Counted from the stretch's first letter, positions 1 to 6,714 are shown. The stretch: 6,925 nt of DNA from CAYPJE01 sp964410945 (GCA_964410945.1 CAYPJE010000077.1:1-6925), one strand, 5' to 3'. Notes: generated from the sequence alone by a model not told the origin. Numbers and translations: made by a program.

Positions 1-1
1 T

Positions 2-580
2 AAACAGATTATCGCTGTTGATGATGGTTCAACCGACAATTCGGCCGCCATACTGGCAGAAATAGAAGGAATCCTTTTATTGAAACATGCTGCCCGCCGC
101 GGTAAAGGCGCTGCTGTCAGAACAGCAATACCGTATATCGATGGTGATTATGTTGTTCTGCAGGATGCCGACCTGGAATACCATCCGGATGAATATTCAC
201 TTTTGTTAAAACCAATCAACAATAATATTGCCCAGGCCGTTTATGGCAGCCGTTTTCTGGGCAGAACTCTGCCACGAACATGGCATACTATCGGTAATAA
301 ATCGCTGACTACTTATGCCAACATACTTAACGGCGGTCATTTGACCGATATATCCACCTGCTATAAAATTATTCCAGCCCGGCTATTCAAGAATATGAAA
401 CTGGGGTCCAATGGCTTTGGCATCGATGCGGAGATAACGGCCAAATTATATAAAACGAACTGCCGGGTGATGGAGGTACCGATCAGCTATGACCGGCGCA
501 GCTTATCCGATGGCAAGAAAATCCGCTGGTGGGATGGAATCGTCGCCCTGTGGAGCTGCACCAAATATCGCCTGGAGTGA
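2..580 (+). CDS. Family 2 glycosyltransferase, DPM1/polyprenyl-phosphate glycosyltransferase-like (5' end outside window)
   Basis: The reading frame is open from base 2 to the TGA at 578-580, giving 192 visible residues. The N-terminus lies beyond the left edge, so the in-frame TTG at base 80 is not the real start. Visible GT-A landmarks are the nucleotide-binding VDDGSTD at partial residues 6-12, RGKGAAVR at about 33-40, the metal-binding DAD at about 55-57, and the C-terminal block GFGIDAEI...EVPISYDRR...GKKIRWWDGI. This C-terminal pattern is typical of dolichol-phosphate-mannose synthase-like and undecaprenyl-phosphate sugar transferases. Such enzymes move a sugar from a nucleotide donor to a polyprenyl phosphate at the cytoplasmic face of the membrane. 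About 40-50 N-terminal residues are missing. No C-terminal membrane helices follow the catalytic domain, so this is the short form. The exact donor and acceptor cannot be read. The downstream UDP-sugar dehydrogenase suggests a cell-surface glycan role (inference). Confidence 0.9.
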   Translation, partial: KQIIAVDDGSTDNSAAILAEIEGILLLKHAARRGKGAAVRTAIPYIDGDYVVLQDADLEYHPDEYSLLLKPINNNIAQAVYGSRFLGRTLPRTWHTIGNKSLTTYANILNGGHLTDISTCYKIIPARLFKNMKLGSNGFGIDAEITAKLYKTNCRVMEVPISYDRRSLSDGKKIRWWDGIVALWSCTKYRLE

Positions 581-601
581 TTCATGTCATTCGTGAGAAC
601 G

Positions 602-635
602 GTTGACTACATTGTATGGAATACAATATTCCAAC
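602..635. promoter_or_regulatory. Inverted repeat in the spacer before the UDP-sugar dehydrogenase, possible operator or RNA hairpin
   Basis: ATTGTAT at 611-617 and ATACAAT at 621-627 are a perfect 7-base inverted repeat around GGA. Outside it, GTTG (602-605) pairs with CAAC (632-635) across a 5/4-base internal bulge. An overlapping dyad, TGGAAT (617-622) with ATTCCA (628-633), offers an alternative fold. No T-tract follows, so an intrinsic terminator is unlikely. The AT-rich 17-base dyad has the size of a dimeric repressor site, but no regulator gene is visible. TTGACT at 603-608 resembles a -35 element, yet no well-spaced -10 follows. Confidence 0.35.
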
Positions 636-704
636 AGGGTTAACTTACCCATTGGATTTATCGCTGGAACTATAAGAATAAACTAATCATAAGACTGTAA
701 TAAA

Positions 705-2030
705 ATGGCTCAATTAACAGATAAAATAAATTCTAATTCCGCTCATATCGGAGTAATCGGTTTAGGCTATGTCGGCCTTCCGCTGGCCATGGAATTCAAC
801 CGGGCCGGTTTCAAGGTTACCGGAATTGACATCGATGAACAGCGGGTTAAACGTCTGAATGCCGCTGATAATTATATCCAGGACGTTGACGATGATTTTT
901 TTACAGCCCAGGTTAAGAATGGACTGTTTTCGGCAACTACCGATTTCAGTATGATCAAGGAAATAGATGTTGCCAGCGTCTGCGTACCGACTCCGCTCAA
1001 CAAATTGAAGGATCCCGATGTTTCCTATATTGTAGCAGTCCTGGATGAGTTGGTTAAACACCTGCATCCGGAACTCCTGATTGTATTGGAGAGCACTACT
1101 TATCCCGGTACTACCCGGGAACTGATCCTGCACCGCCTGGAAAAAGAATCAGGCCTGAAAGCAGGAAAAGATTTTTATCTCTGTTTCTCACCCGAACGGG
1201 TCGATCCCGGTAATCCGGTCTACCAGATAAAAAACACGCCCAAGGTGATCGGAGGAATAACACCAGCCTGTACTGAGATGGGTACCAAGCTGTATTCACA
1301 GGCCTTGGACACGGTCATTCCAGTTTCATCGCCTGAGGCGGCTGAACTGGTTAAATTACTCGAAAACACCTTTCGGTCAATTAATATCGGCCTGGTTAAT
1401 GAGATGGCCATCATCTGCGAAAAACTGGGGGTGGATGTGTGGGAGGTAATCGATGCCGCTGCCAGCAAGCCATTCGGCTACATGAAATTTGTACCAGGCC
1501 CTGGCCTGGGCGGGCATTGCATCCCTATCGATCCTCATTACCTGGCCTGGAAACTAAAGGCTTTTGATTACAAGGCCCGTTTTATCGAGCTGGCCGGTGA
1601 AATCAATACCTCCATGCCATTTCATGTAATCGATCTGGTCATTACAGGACTGAACAGGTTTAAAAAGGCCATCAACGGCAGTAATATTCTATTAGTTGGA
1701 ATGGCTTATAAAAAAGATATCGATGATGTCCGCGAATCACCGGCCCTGGATATATTACGGTTACTGGAAATCCAGGGGGCTGAAACAGAATATTATGATA
1801 CCTACGTGCCATCGATCAATTGGAATGGTACTATAAAAAGAAGTCTTGATTCGCTATCCAACGAGCTGATTGCCGAATTTGATGCAATAATTATCGCCAC
1901 TGATCATTCCGATATCGATTATCGGCCTATTCAGCAGCATGCCAGATTGATCGTCGACACCAGAAATGCGATCAAGGATAAAGCAGCCGGTAATGTAATC
2001 CGGCTGGGGGTTGGAGAAATACCGGAATAA
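705..2030 (+). CDS. wbpA: UDP-N-acetyl-D-hexosamine 6-dehydrogenase, WbpA/WecC-type nucleotide sugar dehydrogenase
   Basis: The 441-residue protein matches the family length of about 420-440. It has an N-terminal Rossmann fold with GLGYVG at residues 19-24 and acidic D42 ending the second strand, then ESTTYPGTT at 129-137 and FSPERVDPGN at 161-170. The central helix carries K217 and N221, and the catalytic thiol C272 sits in GPGLGGHCIPIDP (265-277). The C-terminal UDP-binding domain has GMAYKKDIDDVRESP at 332-346. The family oxidises the sugar C6 hydroxyl to a carboxylate with two NAD+ in the cytoplasm, through a thiohemiacetal on the cysteine. KPFGYMKFVPGPGLGGH looks more like WbpA (UDP-GlcNAc 6-dehydrogenase) than UDP-glucose dehydrogenase, but UDP-ManNAc (WecC) or UDP-GalNAc cannot be excluded. 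The ATG leaves the usual short lead before the Rossmann fold. No Shine-Dalgarno sequence precedes it. The symbol marks closest type, not proven substrate. Confidence 0.9.
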   Translation: MAQLTDKINSNSAHIGVIGLGYVGLPLAMEFNRAGFKVTGIDIDEQRVKRLNAADNYIQDVDDDFFTAQVKNGLFSATTDFSMIKEIDVASVCVPTPLNKLKDPDVSYIVAVLDELVKHLHPELLIVLESTTYPGTTRELILHRLEKESGLKAGKDFYLCFSPERVDPGNPVYQIKNTPKVIGGITPACTEMGTKLYSQALDTVIPVSSPEAAELVKLLENTFRSINIGLVNEMAIICEKLGVDVWEVIDAAASKPFGYMKFVPGPGLGGHCIPIDPHYLAWKLKAFDYKARFIELAGEINTSMPFHVIDLVITGLNRFKKAINGSNILLVGMAYKKDIDDVRESPALDILRLLEIQGAETEYYDTYVPSINWNGTIKRSLDSLSNELIAEFDAIIIATDHSDIDYRPIQQHARLIVDTRNAIKDKAAGNVIRLGVGEIPE

Positions 2031-2032
2031 CC

Positions 2033-3226
2033 ATGTACGATGTAATAATTATCGGAGCCGGAATCGTTGGCCTGGGAACCGGTGTCAAATTACTGGAAGC
2101 AAAACCAGATTTAAAACTGCTGATCATTGATAAAGAATCCCGCCTGGCCGCCCACCAAACCGGTCACAACAGCGGCGTTATTCACTCAGGTATCTATTAT
2201 AAACCAGGTTCCCTGAAAGCCAGAAACTGCCGGGCGGGACTGGATCTGCTGCTTGAGTTCTGCCGGGAAAATGACGTTCCATACGAATTATCCGGTAAAG
2301 TGATTGTGGCCACCTCCGAGGAAGAAATCCCCCGGTTAGATGATCTTTATGAGCGCGGAAAAGCTAATGGAGTACCTGACCTGGAAATGATCGGTCCGGA
2401 ACGGCTGGTGGAGCTTGAGCCCCACGCCTTCGGGATCAAGGCTCTGCATTCTCCACAGACCGGGATTATTGATTTTGGCGCTGTCTCCGAAGCCTACGGT
2501 AAACTTATACAAGCATCCGGTGGCGAAATTATCCTTGATTCCAGAGTGACCGGTATTCAGATAAATAGCAGCGAATGCACCGTTGAAACAACTACCGGAG
2601 AATACAGCGGGCACAAAATTATCAACTGCGCCGGACTTTACTGTGATAAGGTGGCCCGGCTGGGTGGAACGGAGCCAGGCCTGAAGATAGTACCGTTCAG
2701 AGGTGAATATTACACCCTGAAAAAGGAAAGCCATCATCTTGTAAAATCACTGATTTACCCGGTTCCCGATCCCCGCTTCCCGTTTTTAGGTGTTCATTAT
2801 ACCAGGGGAATCGATGGCGCGGTGGAAGCCGGCCCCAATGCCGTACTGGCTTACGCCCGGGAGGGTTACCGAAAGTCCGATATCAACCTGCCGGAATTGT
2901 TCGAGACATTGGCCTATCCGGCTTTCTGGAAAATGGCAATTCCCTTCATGTCGATGGGACTGGGTGAAATGTACCGCTCATATTTCAAACCGGCCTTCGT
3001 TAAGGCCCTGCAGAAACTGATCCCCGAGATTACCAGCGCCGATCTGGAAACCGGCGGTGCCGGCGTCCGGGCACAGGCGCTTTATAATGACGGCCGTCTC
3101 AGCGATGATTTTGCGATTGTGACTTCTGGACCAATGATCAATATCCTTAATGCCCCTTCACCTGCCGCCACCGCTTCGCTGGCCATCGGGACAACAATCG
3201 CCGAACTGACACTGGAACAAACTTAA
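2033..3226 (+). CDS. lhgO: L-2-hydroxyglutarate oxidase/dehydrogenase (FAD-dependent)
   Basis: The 397-residue flavoprotein is of normal LhgO (YgaF) length, about 400. It opens with the FAD dinucleotide fold GAGIVG at residues 8-13 and an acidic residue (D33/E35) after the second strand. Next comes HQTGHNSGVIHSGIYYKPGS (41-60), a block I recognise as characteristic of this enzyme within the DAO family. The C-terminus has GAGVRAQAL and LNAPSPAATASLAIG, also typical. The family oxidises L-2-hydroxyglutarate to 2-oxoglutarate and passes electrons from FAD to the quinone pool, with the protein loosely at the inner membrane. The gene starts 2 bases after the dehydrogenase stop; GGAG at 2013-2016 is too far upstream to be a good ribosome site, so translational coupling is likely. 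Its position suggests it recycles 2-hydroxyglutarate made during UDP-sugar synthesis (inference); general metabolite repair is the alternative. Confidence 0.93.
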   Translation: MYDVIIIGAGIVGLGTGVKLLEAKPDLKLLIIDKESRLAAHQTGHNSGVIHSGIYYKPGSLKARNCRAGLDLLLEFCRENDVPYELSGKVIVATSEEEIPRLDDLYERGKANGVPDLEMIGPERLVELEPHAFGIKALHSPQTGIIDFGAVSEAYGKLIQASGGEIILDSRVTGIQINSSECTVETTTGEYSGHKIINCAGLYCDKVARLGGTEPGLKIVPFRGEYYTLKKESHHLVKSLIYPVPDPRFPFLGVHYTRGIDGAVEAGPNAVLAYAREGYRKSDINLPELFETLAYPAFWKMAIPFMSMGLGEMYRSYFKPAFVKALQKLIPEITSADLETGGAGVRAQALYNDGRLSDDFAIVTSGPMINILNAPSPAATASLAIGTTIAELTLEQT

Positions 3227-3234
3227 GCTATATT

Positions 3235-3975
3235 TTGATCCAGTCCAATCCCACCGCCCCTCTATATAAACTCACCAATATTTATAAATCGCTCGGAAAT
3301 ACGGCAATCCTCAATGATATTTCCTTGACTGTTGAAAGTGGAGATTTTGTCAGTATTTTAGGCCCATCCGGATCAGGAAAAACCACTTTTCTGAGATTAT
3401 TCAATAATCTCGATTCCCCCACCGACGGAAAAATTCTATTTAGCGGTAAAGCATTATCTGAATGGAACATCGTCAATTTGCGGAAACAGGTGGGAATGGT
3501 GTTTCAGGAACCGATTGTGCTGGCCGGCAATGTGCAGGATAATCTGTTGTTAGCCACCCGCTGGGAGAAAACATTAAATATAATTTCCGAGCCGGACCTG
3601 TACAACACACTTGAAAAAGTCGGTCTGCAGAAAATCGAGTTAACCACCGATGCACGTTCCCTTTCCGGAGGGGAGAAACAGCGTTTGGCCCTGGCACGGG
3701 TGCTGATTAATCAACCACAGGTACTACTGTTGGATGAACCAACTTCCAGCCTGGATCCTGCACTGGCCAGACGTATTATGAAACGGGTCAGCGACCTGCA
3801 GGAGGAGATGAATATTACCGTGATCTGGGTTTCCCACGACCCTGACCTGGCCCGGCGATTTGCCCGACGGGTTGTTTTCCTCGAAGCTGGTACCGTTGTG
3901 GAAGACGGACCGGTATCAATCCTGGATGCTCCGGACAGCCCCCAGCTGAAGTCCTACCTGGAGGATGAACACTGA
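3235..3975 (+). CDS. fetA: ABC transporter ATP-binding protein, FetA/YbbL type
   Basis: The 246-residue ABC ATPase has every core motif: Walker A GPSGSGKT at residues 43-50, Q-loop Q91, signature LSGGEKQ at 143-149, Walker B LLLDEP with catalytic E168, D-loop SLD at 172-174 and switch H201. It should power transport as the cytoplasmic partner of the permease encoded next. The family call rests mainly on that neighbour, because ABC ATPases look alike. E. coli FetAB is reported to export iron; related UPF0014 pairs have other proposed metal or drug roles, so the substrate stays open. No ATG fits the N-terminus. TTG at 3235 is the best start; ATT at 3232 is possible. The start lies 8 bases after lhgO and has no clear Shine-Dalgarno sequence, again pointing to coupled translation. 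The stop TGA shares its A with the next ATG. Confidence 0.85.
   Translation: MIQSNPTAPLYKLTNIYKSLGNTAILNDISLTVESGDFVSILGPSGSGKTTFLRLFNNLDSPTDGKILFSGKALSEWNIVNLRKQVGMVFQEPIVLAGNVQDNLLLATRWEKTLNIISEPDLYNTLEKVGLQKIELTTDARSLSGGEKQRLALARVLINQPQVLLLDEPTSSLDPALARRIMKRVSDLQEEMNITVIWVSHDPDLARRFARRVVFLEAGTVVEDGPVSILDAPDSPQLKSYLEDEH
3960..3964 (+). promoter_or_regulatory. Ribosome binding site of the fetB-like permease gene
   Basis: GGAGG lies inside the last codons of the ATPase gene, 10 bases before the ATG at 3975. It is the best Shine-Dalgarno sequence on the + strand here. Together with the TGATG overlap it supports translational coupling of the two transporter subunits and fixes the permease start. 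Confidence 0.6.
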
Positions 3976-4778
3976 TGGAAAATTCCTTCTATGCCATCAC
4001 CTGGACTGACGTATTCGTATCACTGGTATTAATGGCTATCGCCATCATCCTGGTGCGCTGGTGGAAAATCGGGCTGGAAAAAACCTTGCTGATCGGGACC
4101 CTCAGGACCTTTGTACAGTTATCGCTGATGGGTTACCTGCTCACCTATATTTTTAACCAGCAACACTGGGCCTTCATGGTGGGAATGGTCACCATTATGA
4201 TTCTTGTAGCAGCCTGGGAAGGATACCGCCGACAGGGCGAACAGCGAATTCCTAATTATTTTCTGATTCTCAGCGGCACCCTGATTTTTACGGTCTTTGT
4301 AGTACTGTGTACGATTTTGAAATATATCCTGCACATGGAACCCTGGTATTATCCCTATGCCATGATACCAATCGCCGGAATGATAATTGGCAACGCCCTG
4401 AATTCATCGACCCTGACGGTTAACCGTTTCATCGGTGAGATGAATCACCGGGAAAAGGAAATCGAAATGCTCCTCAGCCTGGGGGCTCCACCGCGGGCGG
4501 CGGTTCAGGAAGCCCTTCGCGAATCGATCCGGGCCGCTCTGATCCCCAATGTGAATGCCCTGATGACAGTCGGGCTGGTACAGCTTCCCGGCGTTATGAC
4601 CGGCCAGATCCTGTCAGGGATCGATCCATTGGTCGCCGTGCGCTATCAGATCATGATCATGTACATGTGGGTCACTACCGCTACGATTGCCAATATCCTG
4701 GTTGTAGGTATGGTCTACCGGCGCTTCTTCACCAGCCAGTGGCAGTTGAAGCGGGAGATGCTGCGAGTGGATGGTTAA
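3975..4778 (+). CDS. fetB: FetB/UPF0014 family membrane permease, ABC transporter subunit
   Basis: The 267-residue, strongly hydrophobic protein has the length and landmarks of FetB (YbbM, UPF0014). I read about seven membrane segments, near residues 12-30, 37-60, 65-83, 95-119, 124-143, 190-213 and 223-248. Family blocks are TLRTFVQLSLMGYLL (42-56), GNALNSSTLTVNRF (139-152) and the conserved NVNALMTVGLVQLPGVMTGQ (192-211). The charged stretch REKEIEMLLSLGAPPRAAVQ (159-178) sits between membrane segments and could form the cytoplasmic coupling helix that contacts the ATPase. The start codon overlaps the ATPase stop as TGATG. In E. coli the FetAB pair was linked to iron efflux and peroxide tolerance; the cargo here is unproven. 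This is the last + strand gene before the convergent gpmI. Confidence 0.9.
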   Translation: MENSFYAITWTDVFVSLVLMAIAIILVRWWKIGLEKTLLIGTLRTFVQLSLMGYLLTYIFNQQHWAFMVGMVTIMILVAAWEGYRRQGEQRIPNYFLILSGTLIFTVFVVLCTILKYILHMEPWYYPYAMIPIAGMIIGNALNSSTLTVNRFIGEMNHREKEIEMLLSLGAPPRAAVQEALRESIRAALIPNVNALMTVGLVQLPGVMTGQILSGIDPLVAVRYQIMIMYMWVTTATIANILVVGMVYRRFFTSQWQLKREMLRVDG

Positions 4779-4799
4779 ACCGGTCATTTGTCACCGGTT
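4778..4799 (+). terminator. Weak hairpin at the 3' end of the fetB-like gene
   Basis: AACCGGT (4778-4784) and ACCGGTT (4793-4799) form a perfect 7-base stem with an 8-base loop, starting in the stop codon of the permease gene. No T-tract follows, so it is at best a factor-assisted 3' end or an mRNA-stabilising hairpin. The right arm also lies inside the heptamer array, so the dyad may be a by-product of that repeat. Confidence 0.25.
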
Positions 4800-4822
4800 A
4801 GTGGTCATTAGTGATTAGGTTA
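4781..4822. repeat. Degenerate heptamer tandem array (consensus TGGTCAT on + strand), left copy
   Basis: Six 7-base units in phase can be laid out from 4781. The best matches to TGGTCAT are at 4781-4787 and 4802-4808; the others are decayed. The perfect 14-base segment 4799-4812 is repeated in inverted orientation at 6868-6881, beyond the other end of gpmI. Similar heptamer repeats are known in other bacteria, for example the STRR repeats of filamentous cyanobacteria (from memory). Confidence 0.55.
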
Positions 4823-4864
4823 TTTGGTATAATCTATTTTCAGCAATTTAAATTAAATCTATAA

Positions 4865-4893
4865 AATGTAAACGACCTTGAATTGTCTACATT
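4865..4893 (-). terminator. Possible gpmI terminator hairpin
   Basis: Arms 4865-4873 and 4885-4893 pair over nine positions around an 11-base loop. Read as - strand RNA, the one imperfect position is a G-U wobble, so the stem is complete in the direction of gpmI transcription. The following bases are AT-rich (TTATAGATTTAATTT) but not a clean U-run. It lies 115 bases past the gpmI stop. Modest support only. Confidence 0.3.
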
Positions 4894-4942
4894 CACCGGC
4901 TTATAATACCCAGGGACAAAAGTAAATCTAAAATTCCCGCAA

Positions 4943-4969
4943 TGTCATGCTGAGCCTGTCGAAACATGG
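4943..4969. repeat. CATG-bounded dispersed repeat fragment (CTGAGCCTGTCGAA core)
   Basis: The segment has CATG at 4946-4949 and again at 4965-4968, around CTGAGCCTGTCGAA. From memory, very similar strings with a TGAGC-TGTCGA core and CATG ends recur as dispersed intergenic repeats in many unrelated bacterial genomes and metagenome assemblies. Only one copy is in this window, so repetition cannot be shown here. Confidence 0.4.
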
Positions 4970-5007
4970 TCGGCCAGCCCAGTGAAAGGCCTATTACTTG
5001 TTGCTTT

Positions 5008-6567
5008 TTACTTCCTCTTTAGCAATCCAGGCGCCGTCATCTCCTCCGGTACCTCAACCTCCATCAGCATCAGAATTGTGGAACCGATACTGGGTAATAT
5101 CCCTTTCTCCGCCATTGTGAATTGATCGGCATCGGCTGCAATATAGAAACAGTCCACCGGATTGATGGAATGGCTGGTGCGGGTCTGGCCGGTAACATAA
5201 TCGATCATCTGGTCGGCATTGCCATGGTCAGCGGTTAGCAGAATACGGCCATCCAACTCTAAAATCCGTTCAACAATTTTCCCCACATTTTCATCGACGA
5301 TTTCCACTGCTTTTCTGGCAGCATCGAAATCACCGGTATGGCCCACCATATCGCCGTTGGCATAATTTACCAGAATGAATGAATAGGGATTATTTTCCAG
5401 CCGCTTAAGCAATTCTTCGGTGACATTATAAGCTTCCATCTCCGGATGGTCACCAAAACTGGCAGGATCGAAACGGCTGGGTACATCGACCTGCTCCTCT
5501 AATGGATATGGTGTTGTAGACTTGCCGTTGAAAAAGCTGGTCACATGGCGGAATTTCTGGGTCTCGGCGATTCGCAGCTGACGCAGACCGGCCTCGGATA
5601 TTACCTGTCCGGCCAGGTTGCCCAGGGCAGATTCACCATTATCGCTGCCACCCAACAGGAAGTGCTCGAATTCATCATAGTAGCGGGTCAGACCGGCATA
5701 GGTCACTTTTGGATTGGTCCGTAACTGTCCCGGGTATTCCGGATCTACAAAAGCCCGTGTTAGCTGGATGGCCCGATCCTGGCGGTAATTGGTGTGCAGG
5801 ATTACATCACCATCCTTCACGCCGGTGTAACCGGCTATGATATGAGGTGGAATATACTCGTCAAACATATCGACGCCGGTAGGTGTTTTATCGTTGGCAT
5901 AGGATGCCTTGATCGCCGCTTCGAATTCCGGTACTTCACGGCCATCGCCATTTACAATACAATTATAAGCCTGATCGGTGAGTTTCCAGGACTGGGAACG
6001 GTCCATGCTGTAATAACGGCCCATAAATGAACCGACGGTACAATTGCCAACCGCATCCATTTCCAGCTTAAGTTGTGCATAGTATTCAAGGGTACTCTGC
6101 GGTGGTGTATCCCTGCCATCCAGGAAAGGATGCACAATAATTTCACCGGCAGTGAATTCTTCCCGGGCCCGGCGCATGAATTTGAACAGATGATCCTGGT
6201 GGGCGTGAACGCCTTCATCCTGTAGTAAACCAAACAGATGCAACCGGGAATCATTCTCCTTCCAGGCTGTCATCAATCGCTGCCACTCGGCCGTCTGATA
6301 AAGAACGCCGCTTACCAGTTGGTCATTGATTCGTTTCAATTCCTGCACGACGATCCGGCCGGCGCCCATACTTAAATGTCCTACTTCACTCGATCCCTGA
6401 AAGCCCTCCGGCAAACCGACCGCCTCACCGGAAGCATCCAGTAATCCATGGGGATATTTTTTGCGATAACTATCCAAATTGGGAGTATGGGCTGCCACCA
6501 CGGCATTGCCCTTGGGATTAGGGTTATGGCCCACACCATCCATTACGATTAAAACGACCGGTTTCAT
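5008..6567 (-). CDS. gpmI: 2,3-bisphosphoglycerate-independent phosphoglycerate mutase (iPGM)
   Basis: From the ATG at 6567 the protein has 519 residues, close to the usual 510-515. It interconverts 3- and 2-phosphoglycerate in glycolysis and gluconeogenesis in the cytoplasm, through a phosphoserine intermediate and two metal ions, normally Mn2+. Two domains are present. Phosphatase-domain residues are D10, catalytic S60 in GSSEVGH, D406 and H410 in NGDMVGH, D447-H448 in TADHGNAD, and H466 in TSHSINP. Transferase-domain residues are H121, R152-D153 in LDGRDTPP, R184, R190, R262, R265 and K338. All catalytic positions I know from the Bacillus enzyme are kept. Deviations are Ser instead of the usual Asn before the catalytic serine, and Gly instead of Pro in NYANGD. 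An in-frame upstream ATG at 6681 would add 38 residues unlike the family; the good AGGAG at 6573-6577 supports 6567. Convergent to the transporter genes. Confidence 0.97.
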   Translation of the reverse strand: MKPVVLIVMDGVGHNPNPKGNAVVAAHTPNLDSYRKKYPHGLLDASGEAVGLPEGFQGSSEVGHLSMGAGRIVVQELKRINDQLVSGVLYQTAEWQRLMTAWKENDSRLHLFGLLQDEGVHAHQDHLFKFMRRAREEFTAGEIIVHPFLDGRDTPPQSTLEYYAQLKLEMDAVGNCTVGSFMGRYYSMDRSQSWKLTDQAYNCIVNGDGREVPEFEAAIKASYANDKTPTGVDMFDEYIPPHIIAGYTGVKDGDVILHTNYRQDRAIQLTRAFVDPEYPGQLRTNPKVTYAGLTRYYDEFEHFLLGGSDNGESALGNLAGQVISEAGLRQLRIAETQKFRHVTSFFNGKSTTPYPLEEQVDVPSRFDPASFGDHPEMEAYNVTEELLKRLENNPYSFILVNYANGDMVGHTGDFDAARKAVEIVDENVGKIVERILELDGRILLTADHGNADQMIDYVTGQTRTSHSINPVDCFYIAADADQFTMAEKGILPSIGSTILMLMEVEVPEEMTAPGLLKRK

Positions 6568-6572
6568 AGAAG

Positions 6573-6577
6573 CTCCT
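6573..6577 (-). promoter_or_regulatory. gpmI ribosome binding site (decides the start)
   Basis: Reading the - strand, AGGAG stands 5 bases before the ATG at 6567-6565. The encoded MKPVVLIVMDG is the normal iPGM N-terminus. The site therefore rules out the longer start at 6681. Confidence 0.8.
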
Positions 6578-6714
6578 GAAAAAATCTTTTTGGTCTTATT
6601 GAGTATAAAAACGAACTGGAATTTAGGTACTATACCGTTTAAATCTGAGATTGTTCGGAAAAACATTATGCATGGATTCAACGATTGTCATATCATTTTA
6701 TTATTCCGTAACCT

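Noticed and set aside
80..580. Glycosyltransferase read as a complete gene starting at the TTG at base 80
   Set aside because: The frame stays open to the left edge and encodes the conserved VDDGSTD motif before this codon, so the gene is truncated by the window, not short.
762..1133. Antisense open frame inside the UDP-sugar dehydrogenase gene (also 1111-1299 and 1220-1468)
   Set aside because: Shadow frames opposite a strongly conserved enzyme; no family-like sequence.
2336..2737. Antisense open frame inside lhgO, and the + strand frame at 2790-3020
   Set aside because: Both are out-of-frame shadows of the LhgO coding sequence, whose own motifs are continuous through the regions.
4781..4830. 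CRISPR array made of the 7-base repeats
   Set aside because: Repeat units are 7 bases, adjacent and without spacers; this is a degenerate tandem repeat.
4828..4907. TATAAT strings at 4828-4833 and 4902-4907 as + strand promoters
   Set aside because: No + strand gene follows before the convergent gpmI and no good -35 is paired with either; AT-rich spacer sequence explains them.
5952..6254. 100-codon - strand frame overlapping gpmI in another frame, and the + strand frame 5794-6030
   Set aside because: The gpmI frame carries all catalytic residues across this stretch; the others are shadows.
6568..6681. 38-residue N-terminal extension of the phosphoglycerate mutase from the ATG at 6681
   Set aside because: The extension does not resemble iPGM, and a well-spaced AGGAG precedes the ATG at 6567, which gives the canonical N-terminus.
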